The position numbers and the translations under genes are program-made. Below the pieces are notes generated by a model. It was given only the letters and a program-made list of their open reading frames with translations. It did not search any database and had not been told where the DNA came from. DNA of 64,000 bases from Branchiostoma floridae (taxonomy: Eukaryota > Chordata > Leptocardii > Amphioxiformes > Branchiostomatidae), in assembly GCF_000003815.2 (NCBI RefSeq), contig NC_049985.1, positions 16,028,355 through 16,092,354 on the forward strand. The letters are read 5' to 3'. How positions within the stretch are numbered: the stretch's first letter is position 1; the number at the start of each line of letters is the position of its first letter. Positions 24,401 through 44,626 of this stretch are shown piece after piece.

Positions 24401-25242
24401 TGACATTCTTTCATTGGCTGAACTACTACAAACAGGTAATTATGAGTGACAGTCCAGACCAAGCTATTGGGTGGCATGCTTCCTGTATATGGACAGTAAT
24501 TTCATGACATTGCAGGTGTCTCAGCAAGTACATGTAACTTAACATAATTATGGCAATAAAGAATAAAACAACATACGTGTAAATGTAAGAGCTACAATAC
24601 AAAAGCCTCCTACATAGAACTGCATCAACAATTCACCATCATCATTATGCCATATATGGTACTGTAACACTAGAATGATTCCCTATGCCCATCTGATTCT
24701 GAGCATCTCCATCAAAGTATACATTGTACAATGCAAAATAAAAAAATTGACATACAAATGTATTTGATGGACATGCAGCCATTCTCTCATTGGTTGAAAT
24801 GCTAATTGTCATACCATCACTGATGGAACTCCTAATACTCGTCACATTTGGCGAAAATCGATCGGACGAGGATTCTGCGGCAATTGCCCGAGCCTCGCTT
24901 ACAATAATAGCTTTATTGCACAACAACTGTACAAGGTACAAAGTATGGTTTATACAATGTATGTGACAGGGACGGTTTTCAGATGAAAATTATGCGCAAC
25001 CCTCTGTCGATCTTAAAAATGGCCGATCTGCCATTGATACGCCCGAAAATCGTGGATAAAATGTGACGGGTATTACTGTGATGGACTGTCAGGATCAGTC
25101 TATTGCTTGTGTGATCACGGAATTTGAGGTCTTTGATGTAACTGGAATTTGATTGTTCCCCTAACAGGAGCACTACAAGTTCCTGTACGATGTGGCCATG
25201 GAATACCTCAACTCACAGCAGGGTCTACTCAACTCACACTGA
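13..25242 (+). CDS. Receptor protein tyrosine phosphatase, type IIB-like (PTPRM/K/T/U group), 5'-partial, 39 coding exons
   Basis: Membrane phosphatase expected to act in adhesion-linked tyrosine dephosphorylation. Exons: 13-112, 403-490, 1356-1676, 2215-2285, 2795-3023, 3261-3590, 3995-4110, 6320-6506, 7862-7995, 8695-8814, 9077-9143, 9297-9483, 9959-10080, 10420-10725, 11629-11849, 12589-12658, 13070-13173, 13587-13788, 14010-14109, 14547-14802, 15036-15078, 15561-15696, 16057-16130, 16410-16552, 16961-17048, 17510-17586, 17716-17752, 18308-18405, 18865-18981, 19457-19611, 19744-19879, 20470-20619, 20813-20912, 21104-21177, 21566-21700, 22246-22377, 22576-22733, 23566-23701, 25168-25242. 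All phases join without a stop, giving about 1797 residues. Order: end of Ig, ten FN3, TM, short juxtamembrane, D1, D2. Type IIB assignment rests on the membrane-proximal module ([12 protein letters not shown]), the pre-D1 wedge and the C-terminus [12 protein letters not shown]. The N-terminus (a MAM domain would be expected) is outside the window. The exact orthologue among the four vertebrate paralogues cannot be decided. Confidence 0.93.
648..1066. mobile_element. GGTACC-type MITE, copy 1 (intron)
   Basis: About 419 bp with near-perfect terminal inverted repeats GGGGTGGGTACCGGTAC and GGGGTAGGTACCAGTAC (right end read in reverse complement). The interior holds several AGGTCC/GGACCT words. 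The same family occurs at 10844-11270 (inverted) and partly at 28150-28410. Confidence 0.8.
1090..1240 (+). mobile_element. tRNA-derived SINE fragment
   Basis: The segment has a B-box-like GGTTTAATTCCCGGG and the tail motif CACTTTACACAAC...CACTTCATCCAG, shared with the better copy at 27611-27835. No intact tRNA cloverleaf was seen. Confidence 0.45.
2755..2786 (+). repeat. (ATCATA)n microsatellite just before a splice acceptor
   Basis: About five near-perfect AATCAT units end roughly 9 bp upstream of the acceptor at 2793-2794 of an FN3-2 exon, occupying the place where a polypyrimidine tract is expected. Confidence 0.85.
3765..3895 (+). repeat. Degenerate minisatellite (GGAACAT / TAGGG words)
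   Basis: Recurrent GGAACATGGG, GGGACATTGGGG and GGAACATACCATAGGG phrases. A related array lies at 10130-10325. Both are intronic. Confidence 0.5.
4111..6319 (+). other. Long RPTP intron within FN3-4
   Basis: 2.2 kb. No coding exon supported; the ORFs lack protein-like composition and splice context. It includes a GC-rich patch near 4865-4960 and the phrase TTAATATTCATAAGC near 4991, which recurs in similar form at about 40445 and 61905. Confidence 0.6.
6805..7763. mobile_element. TIR element with TA target duplication (959 bp)
   Basis: Ends are TAGGGCTTATTCA and TGAATAAGCCCTA, each flanked by TA (6803-6804 and 7764-7765). CACGTGAC occurs near both ends. No transposase reading frame is visible, so it is a non-autonomous element, perhaps Tc1/mariner-like. 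It sits in the intron between FN3-4 and FN3-5, about 100 bp from the exon at 7862. Confidence 0.8.
8255..8515 (+). repeat. Tandem repeat, four copies of about 60-80 bp
   Basis: Four copies of TTGACAGACATCCAGTCACT with AT-rich spacers holding AAAATGCAAAATAA. The same opening words start the repeat at 19141 and recur near 24775. Confidence 0.8.
9640..9800 (+). mobile_element. Fragment of the GTCTGACCGTTT repeat family
   Basis: Partial copy sharing ATCCAGGTAATAAGAT and ACTGACAAAAGTTAGTGGAT with the fuller copies at 11940-12130 and 15130-15475. Confidence 0.5.
10130..10325 (+). repeat. Degenerate minisatellite (ATAGGGGTGTTGGAACA)
   Basis: At least five diverged copies of a roughly 17-20 bp unit rich in GGGGTGTT and GAACA, in an RPTP intron. 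Confidence 0.55.
10844..11270. mobile_element. GGTACC-type MITE, copy 2 (inverted relative to copy 1)
   Basis: Starts GGGCGGGGTACCGGTAC and ends GTACCGATACCCAGCCC. The interior AATAAGAAAAAACGGTTTTG is the reverse complement of the 660-700 part of copy 1. About 427 bp, intronic. Confidence 0.8.
11335..11450 (+). mobile_element. SINE tail fragment
   Basis: Shares the ACCCAAGTATAAAACAGGTACCTTACTTCG-type tail and GATGGGCCCTGCCTTCCAATAC with the copies at 27720-27800 and 33440-33530. Confidence 0.5.
11940..12130 (+). mobile_element. GTCTGACCGTTT repeat family copy
   Basis: Contains TCCGAAACGTCTGACTGTTT and ATATCCAGTTGCTTGAGTAAC, near-identical to 15360-15475; fragments occur at 9640-9800 and, inverted, at 51130-51190. 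Confidence 0.65.
15130..15475 (+). mobile_element. GTCTGACCGTTT repeat family, longest copy
   Basis: Begins with AGACATCCAGGTAATAAGAT and ends with CCAGTTGCTTGAGTAAC. Internally AAATTGTCTTCAG-type words are repeated three to four times. It sits just upstream of the TM exon. Confidence 0.65.
15561..15696 (+). other. Transmembrane exon of the RPTP
   Basis: This exon encodes a Pro-rich lead and one hydrophobic segment ([20 protein letters not shown], then LLAVYV), followed across the junction by the basic stop-transfer run RRQRQ. The orientation is type I. The following juxtamembrane region (16057-16552) is short, under 75 residues up to the wedge helix, compared with well over 100 in human PTPRM. 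Confidence 0.92.
17240..17478. mobile_element. Short TIR element (MITE), copy A
   Basis: About 240 bp, co-linear with 24831-25078 (shared words GATTCTGCGGCAA, CAAGGTACAAAGTATGG, GATCGTGGATAA). The right end ATGTGACGGGTATTA is the inverse of the left end of copy B. Its right edge is about 30 bp upstream of the D1 exon at 17510. Confidence 0.75.
19141..19340 (+). repeat. Minisatellite, unit about 27 bp (CCATGCTATCATTGGT)
   Basis: Six or seven copies of AATTCCCATGCTATCATTGGT with YGAACTGCT after it. Related single copies occur near 24375-24430 and 24780-24840. Confidence 0.85.
19911..20135. mobile_element. MITE with TACTGTAAATGC-like ends, copy 1
   Basis: Both arms contain inverted AAACCGC/GCGGTTT-type words, and the element ends in AATTACAGTA. 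It is the same family as 31780-31997. It lies 30 bp after a D1 exon. Confidence 0.65.
21240..21520 (+). repeat. Degenerate minisatellite (TAGTGTCTGTACC)
   Basis: About nine diverged copies of a 13-25 bp unit built on TAGTGT.YGTACC. The array fills most of the intron between 21177 and 21566. Confidence 0.65.
23715..24232. mobile_element. TIR element (518 bp) next to a D2 exon
   Basis: Left end GGCCACAGCAAGTAAATTT and right end AAATTTACTTGCTGTGGTC form a 19-bp inverted repeat (one mismatch). It starts 13 bp after the 23702 donor dinucleotide. No coding capacity seen. Confidence 0.8.
24831..25078. mobile_element. Short TIR element (MITE), copy B
   Basis: The left end TAATACTCGTCACATTT and the right end AAATGTGACGGGTATTA are inverted repeats. 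The body matches 17240-17478 in the same orientation. It lies about 90 bp before the last RPTP exon. Confidence 0.8.
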
Positions 25243-26340
25243 GCTTCATGTACAACCTGTTAGCATCAGGAAGATATCGATGTCTTCAAGTTAATATGTT
25301 TATTAAGATTATGGTATATCATATCTATACACCGACTCAATGCAACGATGGGCAATACTGCTCTCAGTGCAAGTGCCTCACTCTTCTACATTAATAGTGT
25401 ACAATCATATATGATATATACATTTACATATGTATATGTATATGTACCTTACAAATGGTAACAATCAATCTATAGTGTATTCTTATGTCACATTGACAGT
25501 ATAGGACTTGGTATAATAAGGACTGATACCAGTCAAAAGTGAACTTTGTTTGATACGTATTCATGTATACCTTTATAGCTCCACGTATGCTAATAATATC
25601 ATCTTTGCTTTAATATTGATCTGAAAATGATTATCTTCATACTTAATCTAGCGGCAAGGCGATAAATACCTACTAATTTGTAGTAAAAGTTTTCTAGTCG
25701 CTCACATTTGTACTTCTAATCATTGTCAGAATACAGAGCCATATTTTATCATTGGTGAACAATCTAATGTTATTATTTCTTGCCTGCCGTTTTATGCACT
25801 TGCAGTATATATAGAGGGGATTTATTATGTAAGAGCTGGTATATAGTTCTTTGCAAACAAGGTAGTTCATTTGGTAGTTATAGGAGCCGACCGTGCCTTA
25901 TGACACCATATACACCTCAGGGTGGGTCACTTAACTCTGTATTAGATACCTACAGGCCCCACAGGTAGGCAGTTATTATATCAATAGTAGTTATAACTCA
26001 TTATTTAATCTTGTGCTCATTTTGCCTAACCATGGTTACATTAAGCGCCATAAACAATTAAGGTATGAATAAATGCAATTTTTTGCTATTCTATCCAGTT
26101 TGTTGGATGTCATCAATGCTTTGGATTCAATGGTACCATTTGAAACTCTTAAAGGTTACAGCTAAATATATAGGTGGCACACAGCAAAGACACACCAAAC
26201 AGTTTGACTAGCTCATTTATTTGTAGACAGAGTAACTGTAACTTCTGACAAAGAAAATTCTTCTGTGTGTTTACGGTTCTTTCTTTCTGTACCTTTTATA
26301 TTTTGTGGCGATGGGTATTGAAATAAATACTGTAGGTAAA
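25243..26340 (+). other. 3' UTR of the RPTP gene
   Basis: AT-rich non-coding DNA after the TGA at 25240-25242, with no supported ORF. It contains TATA-type dinucleotide runs near 25410-25445. The end is set by the AATAAA at 26322-26327. No other canonical signal was noted in between. Confidence 0.55.
26322..26327 (+). terminator. Poly(A) signal AATAAA, RPTP gene
   Basis: Perfect AATAAA about 1.08 kb after the stop codon. It faces the minus-strand signal of HARS about 160 bp further on, so the two transcripts converge. Confidence 0.5.
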
Positions 26341-26482
26341 AATCAAGTCATCACGCAACAGGGCGCTTCAAGGGATGAGAAATTGTTGATAGGTCGATGT
26401 TGAGAAGAAATGTTCTGATTCAAATGTTTTGATTCAAAACATTAGAAGTAATTTTGGAGCACATTTGATAAAGTGACAAGGC

Positions 26483-26488
26483 TTTATT
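26483..26488 (-). terminator. Poly(A) signal AATAAA, HARS
   Basis: TTTATT on the plus strand, i.e. AATAAA on the coding strand, about 520 bp after the HARS stop codon. The implied 3' UTR (26470-27007) contains no supported ORF. Confidence 0.5.
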
Positions 26489-27007
26489 CATGAGAAAAGT
26501 CCTTAAGAGCTGGTATATAATTTCTGATTTTGTTACAACATATTCACAAGCCTTAAAAGCTGAGAAAAGAGGGGAACTGATTTTACTTCATCAATCAAAA
26601 ACTTTTGCATACTACAATATTTCTTTCCATTACCAAACAAGTACTTATAGACAATCAATGCTAAATTTTTGTTTATCTCTGTACATACCCTACCTATATT
26701 TATCCCAAGCTGAGTGCTGGGTAAATGTATCTTACACTGTATTCTGAAGGCTTCTAATATTTAGAATGATCAGATCCAATTGAAATCACATTTTTTAATT
26801 TGTGGCTTTGTATCTTAATGGACTTGACAGCTATAAGTTGTTGAGAATGAACATTATACTTGTCTATGGTTTGTGTACACGTATACGTAACGGTGCATGT
26901 GGTTCAGAGACACAAAGTTCACGAAGATCAGCATACTTTGCCATGACATCAGTAGCAAATTCTATTGTTATTTTCCTAGTGTTGTTAGGCATAGACTGTT
27001 ATCAACG

Positions 27008-39101
<12,094 letters not shown>

Positions 39102-39609
39102 ATTGTACCGCAATGCGTCATGGGAAAGGTCAATGAACTTGTGCAAGTCCAGCTGAGTGATCCTGGATGGTAGGTGTTCATGATATCTGTCTCAAATCCA
39201 TATTCAGATGTCGTTTAGAAGTGTATACACGTGTTTCATAGGACAGTAGATACAAAGGCACGTTGTTAAGATGCAAGATTCGACTTTTGATACCCCGACA
39301 GTCGACTAGCTAGAAAATCTACTAGTTTGTCAGCCCTCCCCCCTCCCCACGTGTGTTCATCTCATTCGAATATCATTTGCAGTGAATGTGACATTGCAGA
39401 AAGTTCAGTATCCTGTACTACATTGTAACAGTCTAACTGGAAACAATGTTGGATACCCAAGCTCAAGCATACCGGATTTCAAAGACACAGAAATAAGTAC
39501 ATGTCATTTTCAAATTTTCATCCCAATAGATATTAGCATAATGTTAAATATCATAAGATTTTATTATCAACATCATGTTAGATTATTTTGTAAATGGCAG
39601 TTTCATTCC

Positions 39610-40095
39610 CTTGTGGTCTCAGAACACAGTATTTATATGCGACCCCCGTCCCCAAAAGTAGTTTGGGTTAAAATAGTGCACCGCTGTACTTGCAAAGGCC
39701 GTAGTTATTCTTCCGTGCACAACAGCGAGGTGGAAACTGTGGTGAATGGTAGAGGAATATATCGTTGTTGACACTGTATAAATTGGATTACGTTGCTTCT
39801 TCGGCCGGCGGGAATTTGCGCATTGATACTGTTACCGGCACTTCCTGGTCGTCGCCTGCAGTTCCATGACCTCCGCTGGGGGTCAAATCAAAGTGTCTTT
39901 TATAGAAAAACGAGCAGGCAAATCTATGCTCATTTTCAGATATTTTGTAGGTTGTACCCTCGGCTTCAACATACTAAATTCTTGTAAATTGTTTCTGCAC
40001 CCTACTATAGGTTTTGAGTCGTCGAACCACCTTAACTTTGGGGTCCTTAACCATGTAAATCCCCATAGGCGAAAAACTGTGTTCTGAGACCTTGT
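39610..40095. mobile_element. TIR element upstream of CCNH
   Basis: Left CTTGTGGTCTCAGAACACAGT and right ACTGTGTTCTGAGACCTTG form an inverted repeat of about 19 bp. About 486 bp, with no protein-coding frame recognised. Confidence 0.7.
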
Positions 40096-40349
40096 AGCAT
40101 GTGTAGTCCAGTGTGGCTCTGCCTGACCAAGAGGGTGTGAGTTCGGACTCGGGCTGTTGTTGCTCGCCCTACATGCACGTTACTGGAAAGGGTTGCAGTC
40201 CTTAGGACATGACATTAAGTTGTGGTCAATTTTGCTTGCTGGAAAGAGCCAAAAAATGTTCAAAGCATCTGTCTTTCCTGTCATGACCATTGGAAAATAG
40301 CCCTTCTTTGACCTTAACTGGTTTGAGATCACTGTCACTTTTACTCAGC

Positions 40350-40625
40350 CATCCTCCAATGCAGGGACATCCAACGGCAAAACCGCCTGTCTGGATGTAC
40401 CCTGCTTACTCAACTGTCACCCTTAGTTCCTGACCGCACTGCTTATAAATATTAATGAGCTTAGCTTATATATGCGAGACCCCTTTTGAAAACTGAAATG
40501 CCTATTCTCTGATTGGCTGACAGCTGGTTTGGGGGGGACGTCCACATGAACTAAGTGATGGTTGAGAAAGCAGGGAACATCTTGACAGGTAGTTTCGCTG
40601 TTGGATGTCCCTGCGTTGGAGGATG
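40350..40625. mobile_element. TIR element immediately upstream of the CCNH leader exon
   Basis: Left CATCCTCCAATGCAGGGACA and right TGTCCCTGCGTTGGAGGATG are inverted (one mismatch in 20). It lies about 50 bp before the splice acceptor ending at 40676. Confidence 0.8.
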
Positions 40626-40717
40626 CTAGTAGCATGAGCTGTTTAACTAACTTTCACCCTGTTATTTTGTCTACAGACCTGTGAGAGAGTTGAGCTGCAC
40701 ATCATTTGACAGCAGCC

Positions 40718-41698
40718 ATGTTCTACAGCAGCACTCAGAGGAAATTCTGGACGTTCAGCAGTGAAGATGAGCTAAGGAAACTGAGATGCCAGGCCAACCA
40801 AGACATCCGACAGAAACATGAAGCCAGCGGCAAGGACTGTAGCAAGCTCTTAACTCCTGACGAAGAGCTGATGGTCTGTCAGTATTATCACAACAGACTG
40901 AGGGAATTCTGTGTGAAGTTTCAGCCCCCCATGCCTAAGTCTGTCATGGCTAGTGCTAGTTCTTACTTCAAGCGGGTCTACCTTCAGAACTCGGTCATGG
41001 AGCATCACCCTAAGATAATAATGCTAACCTGCGTGTACATGGCCTGTAAGGTTGAGGAGTTTAATGTCTCCATTATGCAGTTTGTGGGAAACATTCGCGC
41101 CCGGTCGGAGGAGCGAGAGAGGGCCGTGGATATCATCCTGAATAACGAGTTACAGCTCCTACAGCTCCTGAACTTTCACCTTACCGTGCACAATCCCATC
41201 AGGCCGCTGGAGGGCCTCCTCATTGACATGAAGACCAGGCACCGTTCGGCGGAGGAGGTGGAAACTCTGCGCCGCTGGGCCGAGGAGTATCTCGACAAGT
41301 CGTTCTTGTCGGACGCTTGCCTCCTGTTCCCGCCTTCGCAGGTGGCGCTGGCTGCACTGTGGCATTCTGGGAACACTGTCGGGATGGATGTGCTGTCGTA
41401 CGTCCACCACTGTCTGGGCAAGAACGGTGACGGCGCCGACCAAACTCTGCTGATGAACCAAATCAAAAAGGTGCAAGAAGTAGTGGGGAATGTTCCACAG
41501 CTAGACGCAAGCCTTGTGGAGGAAGCGAAAGCTAAACTAGCTGCTGTGGGTAGCCTTGAGGTAACGCACGACAGCCAGGGCACAAAAAGGAAACAGGGTA
41601 CAGAACAGCAGGGAAAACAAGCAGGGAAAAAGAAGGCTAAACAGGCCAAGTCAGCACAAGAGGATGGAGGACTACTGAGTCTGTCATCTCTGGAGTAG
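40718..41698 (+). CDS. CCNH: Cyclin H
   Basis: Regulatory subunit of the CDK-activating kinase (CDK7-cyclin H-MAT1), which also works in TFIIH. The ATG at 40718 (MFYSSTQRKFWTFSSEDEL) aligns with the vertebrate N-terminus, so upstream non-ATG starts are not used. 326 residues against 323 in human. The first cyclin box includes MPKSVMASASSYFKRVYLQN and IIMLTCVYMACKVEEFNVS; the second includes LLFPPSQVALAAL. HPRIIMLTC-type and FNFHL/VHNP-type landmarks are present. The C-terminal tail is Lys/Gln-rich and diverged. The whole CDS is a single exon, whereas vertebrate CCNH is multi-exon; a 5' UTR acceptor at 40676 (CTACAG) suggests a spliced leader exon upstream. The cyclin frame is intact. Confidence 0.96.
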   Translation: MFYSSTQRKFWTFSSEDELRKLRCQANQDIRQKHEASGKDCSKLLTPDEELMVCQYYHNRLREFCVKFQPPMPKSVMASASSYFKRVYLQNSVMEHHPKIIMLTCVYMACKVEEFNVSIMQFVGNIRARSEERERAVDIILNNELQLLQLLNFHLTVHNPIRPLEGLLIDMKTRHRSAEEVETLRRWAEEYLDKSFLSDACLLFPPSQVALAALWHSGNTVGMDVLSYVHHCLGKNGDGADQTLLMNQIKKVQEVVGNVPQLDASLVEEAKAKLAAVGSLEVTHDSQGTKRKQGTEQQGKQAGKKKAKQAKSAQEDGGLLSLSSLE

Positions 41699-42320
41699 AA
41701 GACTTTGTTACAGCATGGAGTGTTAATAGAAAAAGTCAATACATTTTGCTCAAGGAATAGATTACAAAGCAGGCAAATCTGTTCTTTATAGAATTTATCT
41801 AATCATTAGGTCATGGTGATTTGATTGTTTGGCTGATATCTGCACCTGCATCAATTTCCAGCCTTTTCCCAAGAAAGGTTTGACCATACTGTAAATCGTA
41901 CAAAGTGGCCTCAATATGAGCAAATATATGTAGTAAATTGCCAAAAGGAAAATTGAAAAATGGGCACTAATGTCATAAAATGACCAGGTCAGTCCAAAAG
42001 TCAAAGAAGATGTGAGAAAAAAACAAAAACTATTATTCAGTAGACCATATATACTCTGTGTTTTCAGTCATTTGTTCTTGGACCCTTTGACCATAAATTA
42101 GACTTGATGTCATTCATGTTATCAAATCAATGTGGCCCAAATGGAGATGTTACTTGAGGTTTGTTAACTGTCAGGCTCTAAGAAATCTTTCTGACATCAA
42201 TACCTGTTGTACAGTGATGCTCTGGCGGAGTCAGACTCTGTTAACAGTATATATACATTCCAGTGTAAGATCTATCACTATATTAATGCAGAGGAAGCAA
42301 TAAAAGTGATTTTGAATGGA
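41699..42320 (+). other. CCNH 3' UTR
   Basis: Non-coding AT-rich sequence from the TAG at 41696-41698 to AATAAA at 42299-42304, followed by a GT-rich stretch (GAGTGTTCC, GGGTTTGGGTTTG), as expected downstream of a cleavage site. Confidence 0.6.
42299..42304 (+). terminator. Poly(A) signal AATAAA, CCNH
   Basis: Perfect hexamer about 600 bp after the stop codon, with a G/T-rich element 40-60 bp downstream. Confidence 0.6.
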
Positions 42321-42446
42321 AGCCACATCTTGAGTGTTCCATGTAATCTAGGGTTTGGGTTTGTAATAAGATCAACTTGATTTAATGAAAACTATATGCT
42401 AGACAAAGATTGACAGAGAGCACTCATTTATCCACAAAGGAACTTT

Positions 42447-43957
42447 TTTATTGCTTTAATTTCATGCATACTTAAAGTGCAGTCAACAATATAGAAACAT
42501 CAACTGACATTACATAGTGTCCTGACAAGTGTAGGTACATTCCATCAACCATTCAATATCCATAGTGTTAACGTCTAAAATGTACATCATTACATCTTTG
42601 TGCAGAATTGCTCCTTTTGTTCTATAGGCATTACAATCTGATTAGATAAGAAATTTTAACAAACACTCAGTCTTACAACATATTACTAATCACAAATAGA
42701 AAAGGCCAACTGCACTTACACCGATTTAAATGACGGCTCAGCTGATTGAAATTTGGCCCTTTTCAATATGTCAACAAAAGTCTGAATCTTGAGTTCTTCT
42801 GACAGGTGGTAGAGAGGCCTGATAAAATCTACAATTGAAACCATCAAAACTAATGAAAGTCATAAATAATCATACCACGATTTGATAATTAAGCAATTCT
42901 CTTAGTTCTAGTAATTCTCTTACACACATGTATATCATAAATCAATTACACATATTTCATGCATTACAATCCTCAATACACATGATTTAATCAAAAGAGA
43001 AAACTTGCCATATGTTGACATGGAATGTCTATGCCAGATCAAAACTCAAAGATTTTCATTTTGACATGAAATAAATTATTGGTTAAAACAAATGACTGGT
43101 ACTTTGAAAACAAATCATGGAACAGGAGTCATCTTCTAACGCCATGTCGATCATAATTTACTATTCATAATTCATAATTGGGACTGCATTTGCTATGTCA
43201 AATAAAGAAATAGTAACATTGCTAAAGGTCTATTTCATACCGGCAAACCGCAAAATGTACATTGCACTTTACTAATAACACTCCAAACAAATTCTGAATT
43301 ATCACAGTCTGCTCAAATTTTCTGAAGCAGAATTTTCACCAGACCTGCTTGAGAAAACAAACTAAAATTCAACAAGTAGCTGTCTAGATCCATCTGTAAA
43401 TATCATTCATTTAAGGATGTAAAGGCTTTGTCCATGGATCCATTGATTAATTTTAAAAGATCTGTACTAATAAACAATCAATACAAGTATAAAAAATGAA
43501 ATATTGAGTATCTCTACAATTTTGCACAAATTGTCTCTTACAAGCAAACTAAGCAACTTTTTATTTCATGATTAATTGAACAATGGCACTATGTACAATA
43601 ATATGATACAGTATTTTTTTATAGTGTTCCATAATTGTCATACAGATGTCTGTCCAAATGTTCTTGTATTAATGTTGATTTGTCTGACTCATTGATTTAA
43701 AGTTCCTAACAACCTTAGTTAAGGCAGGCTATCCAAAAAGAATTATTCAAAGTGTTATGTACACATGTAGATTAAGATAGGAATTTGATAAGCCTGTTTG
43801 CTTTGCCAATCAAAATTGGAACATTTTAAAGAATCTCTTCTATAGTTCTTGGCTTCCAGACATTATTATTATATCCCTATAGATAGAAGTGAACCACATT
43901 TACGGTGTTGAGTACAGCTGGATGCTGCTTAAATAGTTGTCTCGTCGTTGGTCTTTC
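42447..43957 (-). other. Probable last (3' UTR) exon of lectin gene 1
   Basis: Minus-strand acceptor TTCTCCTTCAG| at 43958 opens an AT-rich 1.5-kb stretch with no coding frame, reaching AATAAA (plus strand TTTATT, 42447-42452). It would converge on CCNH, whose signal is 145 bp away. The assignment is inferred from splice sites only. Confidence 0.4.
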
Positions 43958-44079
43958 CTGAAGGAGAAAAGGACGTGATGTTTAATAGAACTTTTGTACT
44001 GCAAGCATGAAGGAGTATGTCATGACATTGGTACGTTTTAGTGTTTCCAGAAATGTCCTACAAATTTTTGTTGTTGATG

Positions 44080-44320
44080 TTCACCTTGTTAAGTTCCTGG
44101 TGGCACACACGTCAGCAAGATTCTTTGCTGTTTCTGTACTCTGTAGTATTGCATTTTTTGCAACATTTAGGAGTTGATAGTCTTTTCTCTTAAACATGCG
44201 TGAGGCACCTTGAACAAGGGACCCCCATTTTACATCCTGTCGTCTGAAAGACTGGTGTAGTCCAACTGAGATGCCCCACCAAGGATTGAACTGGTATCTC
44301 CCAGTTACCAACTACTAATA
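44080..44320 (-). mobile_element. SINE-like fragment, minus strand
   Basis: On the minus strand, CCAGTTCAATCCTTGGTGG resembles a B box (GTTCAATCC), and TGTAAAATGGGGGTCCC resembles the family tail seen at 27730. Confidence 0.4.
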
Positions 44321-44626
44321 CAGTAGAAGCCAATTAATTGCACGGATTAATTGAACGAATTACTGCACACTTCTGTTAATTGCACTGAATCCCAAACCGG
44401 TGCAGTCCAGCTGGATAACTTGCACGAAAAACGCTGGCAAAAGGGGTTTGCAATTTAACAGCTTCTAATGCAATTTGAACCAGCGGCTCAACTTTCAGGC
44501 TGCTACCAGTTTAGCTACAGGGACATCCCTCCCTGTCAAAACTAAACAGAACAAAGACACCAATGTAACAAAACTTAGTGTTAATACCTTGAACACTCAT
44601 CCCTTGTCTTCGTGATGCTCCTATGT

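Larger units (their letters stand above)
20813..25242 (+). other. D2 tyrosine phosphatase-like domain, predicted catalytically dead
   Basis: Exons 20813-20912, 21104-21177, 21566-21700, 22246-22377, 22576-22733, 23566-23701, 25168-25242. Fold landmarks are kept ([24 protein letters not shown]-terminal [16 protein letters not shown]). The KNRY Tyr is Asp (KNRD). The WPD loop is replaced by GTSRDQL. The signature reads HCQTGVGLSG, with the catalytic Arg changed to Leu. Cys is kept. This fits a regulatory pseudophosphatase domain. Vertebrate type IIB D2 domains keep the Arg. Confidence 0.9.
39102..40676. promoter_or_regulatory. HARS / CCNH intergenic region
   Basis: The two genes point away from each other. 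TGGATG|GTAGGTGTT near 39170 is a plausible donor for a CCNH 5' UTR exon joined to the acceptor CTACAG ending at 40676, which would put the two start regions within about 100 bp (inference). Two MITEs occupy 39610-40095 and 40350-40625, and a SINE-like stretch lies near 40100-40170. No TATA box was recognised beside the HARS start. Confidence 0.4.

Noticed and set aside
40706-40717. Upstream extension of cyclin H starting at 40706
   Set aside because: The codon there is TTG. The first ATG at 40718 aligns with the N-terminus of known cyclin H.
41159-41739. Minus-strand frames over cyclin H
   Set aside because: Shadow frames of a well-conserved coding exon; no splice context and no recognisable protein.
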